From: Phytoseiulus persimilis
Lineage: Eukaryota > Arthropoda > Arachnida > Mesostigmata > Phytoseiidae
Length of the DNA stretch: 64,000 bases
Reading direction: 5' to 3'
NCBI GenBank assembly: GCA_037576195.1
Contig: CM075104.1
Coordinates: 6,268,775 to 6,332,774, forward strand
Shown here: positions 48,315 to 61,838 of the stretch, piece by piece
How the letters are laid out: the number at the start of each line of letters is the position of its first letter
Position numbering within the stretch: the first letter of the stretch is position 1
The notes under the pieces: model-generated
Database searches by the model: none
Told to the model about the DNA's origin: nothing
Seen by the model: only the letters and a program-made list of their open reading frames with translations
Position numbers and translations under genes: made by a program

Positions 48315-51300
48315 CATCTCCTCCCGTGTCTCTCCTTTTTAATCTTGCTTTCTATTCAGATACTCGATTTTCGAGCGCTGCCGCCGCTGTCTACGCACTC
48401 CTCCTGAAACTTCGTCGTGCGCCGCGGAGGCAAGTCGGCGCTCGATTTTATGATGTTTTTAAGGGAACGCAAAAATTTCCCCGCGCTTTCGAACCGAACA
48501 ACCGGAAGAGATATCGCCACGCTTCCTCCTTGGGTTTCGGGTGGTTCCCAGAGAGCCGCTCCAGCCTCGCTCTGCCGGCGGGCTCTTCCAGGATTCCGAA
48601 CGAGAGGAGCTGTGTAGTTGAGACAAGCTTGTTGTTGTAGCTGTTGTGGGAAAAAGCAACCGAAGATGGAAAAAGTCGGGGGAAAGCTAGGGAGAAAGGA
48701 AGTGGAGGCCGTTGCCGAGAGAGGGGGAGCAAGTGTTATGGAGTAGCTCGAGAGGAAGGTCAAACAGGGCCCGTCGTTATCAGACATACGTGTGGTGACA
48801 ACTTCATCCAGAACAGTGTCCCAACAAGGATAAAAGCTGGGGAATAACTCGCAGGCCGCTCCATCTCTCTCTGTCGGAGGGGGCTGGGGCACTAAACGAT
48901 AATCATCATCGATGACAACCATACTCTGACGTCCGAAGTCGAACGATGCTGTCTATGGATACTTTTCAAAGGAAACAGATCCCCCCTCCGAGCCGTGTGA
49001 GGATTCACTATCAAGGAACTACGATCATGTTACTAGAGTGATAATGATGTTTATAGCACGCGACGTGAACTTTTCCCGGATCGCCGGAATACGGAGAGCC
49101 TTTTGTTTGCTTCACAAATAACGAGGGGAAAAGTTTTCTGAGCGCTGTTGAGAATTGAACGATGTGCGCCGAGATAGCCCCTGATCGTTCCGTCACCTGG
49201 CTCTCCTGACTCTTCGCAAACTCTCCAGACATCGCCTCTGTGCGTCTTTCTATGCTCTGAGGGTGTCCGTTTCTCCGCTTTCGGTCTCAAGGACTCGCTT
49301 TCTGACGGATCTCTCGGTGAAACCCTCCGACCGATGTTCCTGGAGACAACCCCGAGATTCGGACAAGTTGTTCCCGGGATCCGGGAGGGAGAGTGCGGAA
49401 GAAAATGTGGCGTTAGAGCTCTCGTCTCGCAGCTGCGATCAACTACCTGAGACAAGTTGAGAGCGCTGACGCCGGTTCCATGAGAGAGGAAAGCCGAAGT
49501 AGTGGAGCTGTGATCCGCCGGATGCCCTGAGGTATTGGTCCGATTGCAGTGAAAAGATGCTGCGAGGGGGGAATGGGCACCCAACGTCGCGCTACCAAAA
49601 ATAGGTCCAACGTCTCGGCTTTCGTCGCCACTACGGAACAGACGTCGAGGCTCGAGAGAGAAAGGGAGTTCGAGGAGAGTCGAGAAAAGGATGGGATGGA
49701 TCGGTTCGGGTCTTCATGGTTCGGACGCCTTCGAACGGGACCCCCGCAGCTCCGCTCAGCCGAGCTGCTTGTCGTTCCTCACACCGGCAAACGAAGAAGC
49801 CGGACGGAGAAGCGCGAAGGAATGAAGGCGCTCTGAAACCTGACCCGAATGAACCTGCGAGAGTGTCATGATGTTGACAAGGAGCGATTACAGACAGAGG
49901 ACATTAATGTGCAAATTAGCCGGCCGCGCAAGGCAACCGGCCCGACCGGTGCTCGCCTCCCCGGCTCGGCTTCCTTCTTGTGCGAGCAGTATTTCCGATA
50001 ATGCTCCATCTGCTGGCCTCCGCATCGCCTGTGCTCCCCAGGCAGCCGCAGCAGCGCTGGCGTCGATGACGTCACAATGGTTGCGTCCCCTTTTGTTCGA
50101 AGTGCGAAGGAATTTCGCAAAAGTAACGCCCGTGTCTTCCTCTGATCAATCTTGTCAGACCGAGCGCATGACGCATGGAGCGAGCCAGGGACACAGAGCA
50201 CCGACTCGAACGAAGCCTGATGTTGGCAATGTAAAAACTTCCCAGTCGAGCGGGTTCTCCGATTTGGTTTTCGCTGGAGCGATGGCCACACTCTGCCGGC
50301 AGTTTGATACGTTTGTCGAATCGTCGGTGCTCTACCCGGAACAAAAACGGCCGACGTTCAATGCAGCCGTGAGTTTCATTTTTGTCAGCGTTGCACCCCC
50401 CGCTCCCCTCCCCCTCAACCGAGGAGGAAGGTCGCCGAGGCGATTCACGATATACAAGATCTCGTCAGTACGGAAGGGACGAAATGTGGTTCAGGACTAC
50501 AGAGGGGCCGCACGTTTGAGCCGAATCCTGCTGAGGGCCACTGTCATCAGCGCAAACTCGGCGCAGACCCGCCGGGTTCCAGGGCGCTGCAGAAGCCGTC
50601 CGGAACGGTCGGCTGTCCTCGGGCCGAGCCCGAGGTCTCTCCTGGCGCTGACAGGAGGGTGACGGAATAACCTTCGCACTTAATTAATAGATGAGCGATC
50701 TCTCAAAAAATACTTAAGAGGTTGGCAATTTTTAGTTCTTGCTCTGCTGAACCGAGCTAATGATAAAGTTTGTCCTTCACCGGGAGAAAGCTGTTCGCTC
50801 GCCCGCTGGCCCGACTGCCGGGGTCCCCGCCTGCCGCCGCTCCCTGTCTACCTTCTTCCTGTCGAACGTCCTTCCCACCGTCAGTTCGCTCGCTCGCTCA
50901 TCTCCGTCCCCTCGCGCAGAGGCTTCAGGGACAGGCTAAAAAGTACAGCGTCTCTCTCGAGAACCGAATTCCACCCTCGCCCCGCATAAGAACTCCTGCC
51001 GAGCCTCGTTTTCAGCACCCCGTGAAGCGGAGCGATTCAGAAATTTCTAGTTACGATCACAAAAAGTACAGATTCGACAAGAGCCGCTTCAGCAACAAAT
51101 TCCCATCCCTGGGAAATCGTTCGCGCACTCTGAAACCGGAGTCTGGAACCTCCGGAGCTCGGTTCGAGGGGATGTTCAGCGGAGGAATCCCTCAATCCTC
51201 TGACTTTGTGTGAGAGCTAAGACCTGCATGGGGGGAGCGAACGATTCCCGGCGAACTTCGATGTGAGATCCCCTTCGCGCGAGAGAGGAAGGATGATCTT

Positions 51301-52002
51301 GCGCGAAAACAGTCACCGCACGGACTAACCGGCTCGGCGAGCTTGCGACGGACCCACCAACGAGGGCAAATATGTGAGTCGGGATAAGCCGGGTCCGGTG
51401 AACGCTCTGATGGCTCCCTGAGGCCTCTCGATTAGACGCTTTTTGGATTCGTCCCTGAACTCCACTTCGAACGGATGCACTCTTCTCTTCGACTGGCTCG
51501 GCAGAAGACTCTCAAATCAACACAAACTTGGTGATAATGGTTTTGGAATGAATTCCTCTTCTGTCCGTCTCGATTCTGGGAATCTCTTCCTCCAGGAGGG
51601 GTGTTCCTCATCTCCCGCCGTTCGAAGCCTTGCGTTCGCTCCGCGGAGTGCTGAATGCTTTTCCCGTTCGCTCGGGCAGCGAGGAACCAGTGATAAAGGA
51701 GCTCCCAGCGGACTGTCCTGAGAGGATAGGTGTGAGAACGCGTTTCGAAGACACGGACGCGATCTTTCCGCAGCGGAATTCCATCTCCACCGAGTCTGCG
51801 GAGTCTTTCCTCGCCGTATTGCCCAGCTTACCACCAGGCTAGCTAAGACCGGAGGGAACAAATCGTCCGAACGGTGGAGGGTGACGAGGAAAAGGAAAAA
51901 AAACGCAGCCTCCCTCCTCGAACGCCACAATATCTGTCTTGAGCATCGCGACAACGTTCCTCTCGGAAGCGAGTGCAGCTGTCACTTTCAAATTGCCCGC
52001 GG

Positions 52003-52035
52003 GCGAGCGAGCGAACGAGCGAGTGAGTGCGTGCG
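52003..52035 (+). repeat. (GCGA)n / (GTGA)n / (GTGC)n repeat
   Basis: GCGAGCGAGCGAACGAGCGA followed by GTGAGTGCGTGC. Confidence 0.93.
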
Positions 52036-55000
52036 CCTGCAGGTGCTAATTGTCTTCAATGTCGAATGTTCGTTTCGTTAGACGACGGAGAAGAAGGCGA
52101 TCCTCGTCGTCATCGTACTCTCTGCTCCGTTCTCATGTAAATGTGAGTCTTGCTTTGCATCACAAAGCTAACGAAACGGCCGAACGACCGACTGACGGCA
52201 TGACGACACTGTCATGCATTGAAACTGACGTTGCTTCCCGACGGAGATTAGCCTGCTCGCCTCCGTGTCGGCCGCTGGTTCCACGTTAGTTAGTGAGTCA
52301 ATCGGTCGATCAGTCGATCGGCTCAGCAGCCGTTTTCAAAAGAACCCCATTAATACCGTTTGGGCGCCGTTGGTCTCTCGGCATCGTGTTGTTAGCGAGG
52401 CCACTTCGTTTGTGTTTTTTGTTCCTAAGCATAGCGCCCGCCGATTCAACCGGTCGACTTTGCAGGCGGGTCTCGCGCATGGGGACTCGGAGTCGAGATT
52501 CCGTCCTCCCGCTCCCGGTACATGCGGCGAATTCGGAATCTTCTAAAAAGTATATCATCTCGAAGAAGTGTCTCCAACTAGCCACAACTCAGTTCCTCTC
52601 CGCTCCCCTCGAGTCGACTGGGACTCAATGGAAACCTGTTGTCAAAATACCGAGATGAGCAAATTAGAAAGTAATGGCTGACGACCGCCACCAACCGTAG
52701 CGGCATTGATCGGGCCACGCTCTGCTCCCTCGGTGACGTCTGGACCGCTCCCGGAACGAAGTAGAAAACTCAGAGGAACTGGAGGGAGGCATTCGAGGTC
52801 GTTAGTTGTGAGGCAACCACTCGGTTGAAGTCGCCTTAGCAACTTTCAACTGTCATCGAATGGGAGCGAAGAACAGGACAGGCACCGAGTTCAAGGAATA
52901 AGTTCGCTCACTGCTGAGCCAGGTCCGTCCGAAACTGGCTGGAACGAAGGATAAGCAAGATGGCGGCACAAAGTGGCAGTTAAACGTTTCCGGTCAGGGA
53001 TATTCCTTCCCGGATTCCTCACTGTTTATCTCGGAGCCGGATCCTCTGTTCCAGAACCGGCTCTTCCTTTAATGCGATCGGGTTCCTGGAGTGAGTGGCC
53101 ATGGGCCTCTCTGGCCAACGTGCTAAAGAAACCGCAAGCCAGAGTCTCTGAGTGAGACAGGAAGTGCGACTTGAAACGCGTGCTGTGAGTGGAGATGCCG
53201 AGGATGGGGCTGCTGACGTCAGACAATGCTGAGTTACACGACAGAAAACGATCGCAACCGTCGAAGAGGGAAAAACTGAGCAGAGTCGGATTCAGGAGGA
53301 AGAAGTTCGCTGAACATAAGAAGACACTTAAGGCACTTCTGCCACGCCCGCCACTTGCTAGCCCAGTCGGCTGATGACTAAGTCGAACCGGAGCAATTAC
53401 TCTTCACAATAAATCGGACAATTAAACTTGGTTCGCTTTTTCTGCCCCACCAGTGGGGGAGGGGGTCTGCCACGGTTGGGCCAAAGAGGCTTGAAACTGT
53501 TTGGCAAAGCGATGGGCCCAGAGGGGGTCGGAAGCAAGGGGGGGGGGAGCAAGGAAACGAGAAAAAGAGCAGAAAAGAGGGGCGCGCTGTAGGATGGGCC
53601 GCAAACCGGATGGAGAAGAGGAGACGATGACAGAGGAGTAATTACCCAATCTTCAGTTAGCCGCAAGTGAAGAACAGGCTCTCACCGAGTCCCAACTCGC
53701 TTCAGTCAGAGTGAGGGCTCTTGAAGCAACTTCCAAACTCCCGAACGGGACCAACTTTGATTTTAAGCCAACGAGCCGTGGCCCTCCCGCTAACTGTCTG
53801 GCTATCCAGCTAAATGCTCAACAGAGGCGACGACACCAGCCGCCCGAACACCGCAGCCCTCTCCGCAGTTTTTCCTCCTCCCCCGCATGCGTTGAGTGCT
53901 TCGCAATTCGTTGGTTTAGTTAGCGGGAACCAGCAGCTCCCACAAATGACAAATTACGACACTTCCCAACTCGGATCTCCGATCCCCACTAAATGCCCCA
54001 GCAGCCGACCTCTTATCGCCGTCACTCCCTCCTGGATCCTCCTGCGGCTCACTGGTTGACTGACTAGCTCGATCGCTTAGTGGGAGCCTTTTTGTTCCGG
54101 ACGAGGCATTGGGACACCGCTAATATCACCCGTGGGTATACTTGGATTGCAAACTTGATTTACATTCGATTATCGACGGGAATAATTTTACACGCTCAGC
54201 TGCTCGCTCGCTCTCCAGCTAATTAGATAACAGCTCCGCCTGAGCTGGATTGTCACTCGAGTCGCAAGAGCCCGGCTCCCGTGCCCCTGAACGTCGACGT
54301 TCCCGGGCTTCCGCTCTGTAACAAAATGTTACGCCCGATGACACTTCGATGACACTAGCTCCCCGTGACAGGTCTTCGGCAATGACTCCTTATCCAGAAA
54401 AGCTCCGCCAGCAAAGGGTGTCCTGAGAGACCGATGCCCGCAAACACAGCGGAAACATCCGTCGACGGGATTTTAGGCTTTATCGATCATCCGCCAAAAG
54501 GTCGTCTTGGTGGTTCTGCAGCGGCTTGGTTAGAGGCTCGTTCCAACGGACGTTGTTGCCAGCTGGCTGGCTGGCCGCTTCAATGCCGATCTCCCGAGGG
54601 AAATGAACGGTCGGCGAGAAGGTTGAACTTTGATCGTGGTTCTATTCCGCTATTCTACGAACGAAGCCGGCAAACAAGCAGAAACTTCTTTCGCACGGAG
54701 GCGTTCGCACACTTCACCAGCTCCGAGGGACAGATGGATGGGTTGTGAGGATGGATGGATGAATTGACGAATAAGTGGATAGGAAGTTGATGAGGGAAGA
54801 GCGGGAGGAGGGCAGTATGCCAGCGGGAAGTATGCCGTCAGACTACGTCTCCATATCCTTGAGGGTAGACCATCAACGCTAACGCCATTACTTCAACGCC
54901 AGTATTGCGACGGCTGGAGCGACGCGGCGGCGGCCGCCGCCGCAACCAGACGCGATCTTAAGTCTTCCCTGATGAGGCCCCAGGGAACGACATGCTAGCC

Positions 55001-55086
55001 CCGAACGGGTGCGCAACCGCCGCCGCCGACCTCAAATGGATCCAAATGAAGGTCCGACTGGTCTGCCGTTGAGAACGTTGCTCGCT

Positions 55087-55117
55087 CACCCACCCACCCA
55101 CCCATTCATCCATCCAC
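55087..55117 (+). repeat. (CACC)n / (CATC)n repeat
   Basis: ACCCACCCACCCACCC followed by ATTCATCCATCCACC. Confidence 0.93.
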
Positions 55118-58100
55118 CGCCGGCACCGCATGCCTAGATACGAAGGGATAAACGACCGCGCACGAAGCCAACAATGATTCGCTCGCGCCGGACGATAAGC
55201 TTCATCGACTTCTGCTCTCCCAACGTGGATCGACTGCGATTGCACGAGTTAACACAAGTCGAATCTCTCTGTCCCTGATTGGTCCCAAGTTCCCGTGGGC
55301 TTCCTCGAATACCTTGGAGCCCTGGTGTCGACACCGCAAAGGAGCGGCTGAAATCACGTTTCCCCTCGTTCGGTGCCGAAACGTCCCAAATCGATTGTAG
55401 GCCGTCCAAACAAGTCCAACGGAGCATATCCGGTTGCTTTACCTCGCTACCTTCCTTCATAAATTGAAATCTCGACCATCACATGGCGATTCCCGCATTG
55501 GAGCTTCGAAAATTCGACTGTGTTCTCAGCTGCCACCGGCTCCCTGAGAACCGCTCGGATTTTCGACAGAAGTTCACCGGATGCCTCACGGGCACGCTCT
55601 CGCATTGGTTGCCAAATGTCAGACTCGGGTTCTACGAAGATTCAGCGCCGAATGAGTCCCTATTAGTCGTGCAACTGCGAGGCGAATGACACGTATCGTG
55701 CATTAGAGGCCACGCGGCCCACCTCGACAATACGAAACGATCCGAGATAGGTTGTCACCATCTCCGCTTGCGTTGTTCACAGCGCTTCCCGCTCAGAGTT
55801 ACGTCGTGCGAAATCGACACCTGCTGGCCCCGATGTTGTTCTGGAAGCTGGGGGCGCTACCTTGCGCTCGAATCGTCGAAGGCGCCGGACCACCGATTCG
55901 CGCGAAAAAGAAGACTTCGAGCTTGGAGATCCAATCCTACAAACTTCCCGTGTCTTCTTGAGTCTTCAATCTTTTTCCAGGATCGGAAACGGCCGGCACC
56001 GACGGTGTGTTCCGTTACGACAACATTAGGGCTGCGTGCGATCCGCAGTGTATGTAACCAGGGAGCTCGACAGCGCCTTGAGAATTTTCTAATCATTCCG
56101 CGATCCACCACTACGTTGGAAAGTTCTCCGGAGTAACTCCTTTTTTTTCCTTGTGTTCCACGGGCTTCATCCGGTGAGCAAACGCACGCTTCCGGACACG
56201 GGATCCGCCTCGGTCGTGTCTTCAACTCGGTTGGAACTCAACTTCGAAACACAGTCGTAAGGGAGGAAACGTAAGTTTTAATTCAGTTGAGCTGCCGTCT
56301 CGTTGTTCAAAGAACGGCAGTCGTAATATCTATGTTCCCTGCTCGTTCTCTCAACTCAAGTAAATGGCCGCGAGGTCTACCCCTGTTCTCATGGATAGAG
56401 AGTTGGTGAGTGCTTTGCAGAAGGACGAGCCATAAAGTCGTTCCCATGGAAACGCCGAAACTTCGTCCGAGCAGCGCTTGCGGTGTCCGACGACGTACAG
56501 ACGGAGGAAACCGACATTCGTACGGTGTCTGCCTCAACGAAGTGTGGGAACACGCACGGACAGAAGAAGCAACGGATGTACGGACGAGCAGAAGACGTCT
56601 TCGCGTTCCCTTCTGTGTCGTCTCGGTTCGGTCTCGGCGTGTTTTCGGGCACGTTCGAGAGAGCACGTCCACGCCGAGTCCTGTTGAGTCCTGGCCACGA
56701 TCTCAATCAATGACAAGACGGCAACGACGACGATGATGAGAGGAAATAAAACGAAGAAGTAAAAGATGGAAGGAGACGGGAACCATGACGAACCGTCGTC
56801 TACGCGTGAAAGTTACTCTGCTCGGCTCGGTGACGGGAGTCCGGAACCGACCCGACTGCCGCCAATTTCAGGTCGGATCCGAGTCGATGCCGGGAATAAA
56901 CAAGAGAGAAATAAAGCCAAAGTTCAAATGAGAATATCATGGCCGTGTTTGACCAGCAGCTCAGTGAATGTATGCAGTCCTGCTTCCCGGCTCCGGCATG
57001 GTTCAGTTGGGATCCGAGCTGTTCAATGGTCAAGCAATGATTTCGGAGGCGGCACCCGTTTCCAGGATGATTCCGTCGAGAGGAGGTCCGATCCCAGGGA
57101 GGCAGTGGAGCAATGTGAACCTTCCGCGAAGTTTGCGTCGAGAGCTTCCAAGAGTTTTGCGAAAGGCTTAGATCTCGGAGAGGAGGAACAGCCAAATCCT
57201 CCGGTAGTCTGTCCATAACCTCGATATGACTTCTCCGGGAAGCAGCGCTGTTGCGGAAAAGATCGCAGCTGCTCATATTGCCGAGGGAGGTGCGAGCGAA
57301 CCATTCAATCAGGACGGCAGAAGCAATCCACTGAACTTTGCAATGAACGAGAGCGAGAATTCGGAACAGCGTATGCGCGTGCAGCTAGCAAGCCATTCCA
57401 AACGTCTGGTGACGTTAAACCCAATGAAGAGCAAACGCCAAGTTTGAAAATCAAATTAGAAAATTCTCCGTCTCCCTCCTCCTGCGAGCTCTGATGTCTG
57501 CCGAGCCGCCCCCTCGTCCGCTTCCAGTTGCCTGTCCGATGGCTGCAATCCATCCCGTTTCGGCTACGATTCCCCGCCTCCCCCACTCTTATCCCTCCAA
57601 TGAGTACCTCAAGTCCCTTGGAGCCTCCCTACCTCGTCGTCGTCGTTGCCGCCGCTGTCGACGTGTGCGTTAAGGGAACTAAAACTACGAGCGCTGTACA
57701 CACTAACGGCAGTACGAATGCGTCGGAATTTGAATGATTTTTTCTCGGAGCCGAGGGAAAAACGACAGCACGACCGACGTAGACGGCAACGGGAAGGGAG
57801 AGCGACTGTGTGCGCTGAAGAACGGGCAGGCTCTCCGTTGATTCAACTCCATCATTACCGATGACAACGGCGGCGACAGCAACAACGACTACCTTCGCGA
57901 GCGGATTTTTACTCCAAACCGAGAGAAGAAAGAGAATCGGGGCGATGGCAGGAGACCGGGAAAACTTGGCGCATCATCAAGAGCACCAGCGCTCGGGCGA
58001 GGACTCGGCGGCGACGACGACAGCGTTTTGTGTCTCCCGTCCCTATGTCGAGTCGTTTCCCACTCTTCCGTTCGTCGATGGCGAGGAACAAGTGAAGCAG

Positions 58101-58916
58101 AAAAATTAATTCCCTCCTCAACCACCTCTCGGTACGCAGCGGCAGCTTCGAACATCTGCTTTCCGACAGAAGCCGCTGCGACCACCGCTGTTGTTCAAGA
58201 TCATCGGTCGGATGTGGCATTCCACGTTCCGTTCGGTCTCCCGGCGGCTATTACAACTTTCGTGGTTGTTCCGACGGCAGTGCCAATGAGCGCGGCGGCG
58301 GTCTCTACTGCGACGCTGGCTCTGGAGCAGCGAACGAAAGGAGGCGAAAAAGCGAACCAACGTCGGACAGACCGTTACATCGCTCGGCCTGTCGTCCGAA
58401 CGAGTGTTTTCAGCCGTAAGGCGGCTGGTGTGGATGGTGGGGTTTTCTCCAGTGGTCATCGTGGGCACAGCGGCCGTTGCAAGTAACTTTCAAAGGTGGT
58501 GCACCGCTCCATTGGTGGAAATTTACGGAGTCCGATAAGGGCCGGGCCATCGTCTACTAGGCTGTTCCTGCTTACCTGCAATCGGAAAGATGGAAATAAA
58601 TGAGAAGTGCCCGACTGAAGCGGACCGACCGGGGGGAAGTTAAGGATAAGTTATATCGGGGTCTTGGGAACTTCGCTTGAGCTCGGGCCCTGGCCGTTGA
58701 TGGTTTCTATTGACCCGGAGAACTCGTCCGAACGGAATCCTCTGCGTAAGCTCCGTCAAAACGTTCTTGGAACTCGATTGGGGTAGCGAACTCTGGACTC
58801 GAGTCAGGATGCCCCTGAGGAACTTTTCTGCCTCCTGCATACCCACGCTACAGTTCATCGCGTTGAGAGTATCCCTCCGTCTTGGTGGAGTTATGAAGAA
58901 GCTCTAGCGGTCGGGT

Positions 58917-58974
58917 GATGATAGTAGCAGTAGTAGCAGCGCTGATGGCGGCGGCAGTAGGAGTAGCAGCCGCG
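58917..58974 (+). repeat. Imperfect (AGT/AGC/GGC) trinucleotide tract
   Basis: GATGATAGTAGCAGTAGTAG followed by CAGCGCTGATGGCGGCGGCA and further AGT/AGC units: imperfect trinucleotide repetition. Confidence 0.85.
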
Positions 58975-60489
58975 GTTATGGATTTCCACATCGCATCGAA
59001 CGATTGACCGGAAACAGCGAGACAAAGCCGCTTCCGTTCGTATGGGTCTTCGCGGAATACCGCAAAGCACAGCCGGAGGAGCGAAACAGCCTTCGACAAA
59101 GTGAGTGAGTAAGCAAGCCAGCCAGCTAGCTGGCCGTTCGGTGACTAACGCGAGCATCTTGACAGACGGCACACATGACCTGATAGACTCAGTTTTCCAT
59201 TATTTTTCCAACGAGCGTAGGGTCGAGGTCAAGAAGGGTGGTCGAAACGATTGGAAGCCTGTTCGATGACAAAACGGGGACCCGTATCGTCGCTGGCTGA
59301 AGGATCGATCCGAATGTGGCTTTCCGATCTTTCGTCCGAGCCGGGCAATGCCCGAATTTCTCTGCTGGACGATCGAGAGAGATCTCGCGAGGTTCGTCCG
59401 AGTCGCGCAACTGGGGGTTAAGGACGCTGTTCCAACGATCGACGTATATCTCCGTCGGCAGAAGCGTGATCAACGGAGTTCACTCTCCTCACCCCCGTCC
59501 GCAGATGAAGGCGCTCATAAAACCAAAACCCGACCTCTCTCCTCGGGCTTGCTTGAGGCCGCTACTTGCTCAGAGGATCTTTTCGAAAACTTCTTCCCTC
59601 AGTGAACCCTGCTCTCTCATCCACACGATTGAAGTTGACCAAGAAAACATCGAAAGTGTACGCCAACCAGACAGTTGGCAATTCAGTCGGCCAGCATCAC
59701 GTCTCACTGGGTTGGTTTGAGTTCAAGGAGTGCACGTCTGCACGCCGGAGGAAAAGACTCACATCCGGGCACTTCTCCCTACATCCTCCTCACTCGCTCC
59801 GACATTCTCCGTGGTTTCGAGACTTGATACGAAATTCTTTTTTCTTGAAGCCTCCCGTCCCTGCCCGCGAGGAACTCGCACGTTCACAGCGCCGCTCCTG
59901 TGTACGAAAAGATAGAGCCACTGGCTCAAGCCCTCCATGTACTCGGATGGACTCCAATGGTCGAAACGTTCCTCAACTGGATGAGACGACGGTCGGTCGA
60001 AAGATTTCCTGTCCAATAAATAGATCAATGAGTTTCGACAGGTGTGATGACTCTCGGCTCGGAGCGAGAGTTCCCCGAGCTATGGATGTCGAGTTCCGTC
60101 GAGCGCGAATTTCAATCGAGGATTCGGAGGGAGGCTCGACTCGTTTCCTCATCGCAGACGATCAGCGTCGGAAGTTCGCTCGGTTCCATGAGGGGTGTCC
60201 GTGTTTGCAGGACACCGAATGTGACCAGGGCCCGGAAACTTCTGAGTAATCCTCCGGTTCGCGGGCCGACGAAGGGTCCGGCTGAGCTCGGTTACCGGAA
60301 TAACAGCGCGACTTCTCTGTCCGCTGCGGCTAGAGCCAGCTAGGCAGTCGGACATAGACTCTGTCTTCGGACCGGGGTCCCCGTTATCATGCGAACGTCG
60401 CGACGGTTAGCTGCCGCCGCCGCCGGTTGCCCAGCTGGTCGAGCGAGTCGGTTGACGGCAGCTAGCCGCAGACGTATATGATGATGCAG

Positions 60490-60501
60490 TTGCATATGCA
60501 A
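60490..60501. promoter_or_regulatory. Palindromic POU/octamer-like site
   Basis: TTGCATATGCAA is a perfect 12-base palindrome containing two half-octamers (ATGCAA). POU-domain dimers bind such arrangements. Its position upstream of Dscam fits an enhancer, but a chance palindrome of this length is quite possible in 64 kb. Confidence 0.2.
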
Positions 60502-61830
60502 ACTGATAGCGGCCACGCCGTTTGGCGAGGCAGATGACTGCTCGCGTCGAAGCTCTCTAGGGCTGACGTGGTGTAAATATGTACACGTTATGCTCTCTCG
60601 GTCAGCTGCTTGTTCGTCCTCCGGTCCGAGCCTTGCGCCTCGGAACCCGCTCGGCCGATTAAGATGGACTCGTTGCTATCGGCTTGGGGCCAATCCACTT
60701 AACAGCACGCTCACGCATACGCGGATACCCGAACTCGACCGTCAGATACCCGAACAATCAGGCACACAGAGAGCCTTTGGATAGAGATACGATGACGACC
60801 GGAGATTGACACGGACTCAACTGAAGACACTTGCGAGTCACAGTGGTGCGGGGCGATTAAATTTCATGTCTCCCGATCAGAGCCATGGAGGAGAATTCCC
60901 ATGGGTTCAGGGCGGGAACGGGGAACCGAAAGGTCTCCCGTGACAGCTTGCTTTTGTTGCGACTGATATATTTTCCCTTCCCCCTCCCCTTTGTGTTGGG
61001 ATCGCGAGTCGACTGGTGCGTCTTATCGCTCCTGCAGACGCAACGCCTACACGTGTCGGCCTGTCAGGCCCCTGCGCAGACGAATGAGTGGTTTGGCAAC
61101 GGCCGTTACGCAATCATTATGAATGTGCTTGACTGGAATATGTGCGGCGTCCGAGACGGCATTCATCGATTACACGTCGACCATCTCTTTGCTCGTTCGC
61201 TCGAGTTGATGTGTTGCGCCGCTGGCAACAGCGCCGTTGCATCATCGGCCGTCGGTTCATCACCCCCGTCTGCGCGAGCAAAGTTCCGCTGTCGATGCGG
61301 CGCTCAGAACCACCAGATGAACAAGCAGACAGTCGACCAGTGTCAAGAGGAAGTTTACCTCGATCGGTCTGTGCTTCGGTGTTCTTCTGTCCCTGGTCTG
61401 ACTAGCACTCCGGCATCACTACGGCTCTTCTATCTCCTCCCATTCCCCTATCTTTTCGCACTCGCAGTTCCTTTCGTGAACCAACCCTTTGTGAGTTGTT
61501 CGAAAAGGAGAAAGTCCAAGAACGGGCATGAATTCCGAGGTTTTGCAGCCAGAATGTGACAGAGATCTGAGATTCAGGAGCATAGCACGGTGACGAGAGG
61601 TAAGCTGCGTGAACGCATACATAGCCGCAGGTTGGATCAAAACCGTGTTTCTTGAGAGGACATGGGAGGAATCGGCGAGCAAAACGCCGTATAACCGAGG
61701 CAGAGGCACCAGCAAGTCCATGATGGAGCGAGACTTCCAACGGCTCCGATGAAGACGAACTCGAGTGATACATGCGGGGTCGTCAGCGCCACGGTGCCGC
61801 GACCCACCAGGCAGGAGTAGCTTTTTCTCC

Positions 61831-61838
61831 TTTATATA
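61831..61838 (-). promoter_or_regulatory. TATA-box-like sequence, minus strand
   Basis: Minus-strand TATATAAA followed by GG. An ATG at 61773 on the same strand, about 58 bases downstream, opens a 123-codon frame ending at 61402 that begins MYHSSSSSSEPLEVSLHH. The frame has no recognised domain. Confidence 0.15.

Noticed and set aside
49868..50662. 264-codon plus-strand open frame
   Set aside because: Arg/Ala/Pro/Ser-rich composition typical of chance frames in GC-rich DNA; no domain or promoter and no splice logic.
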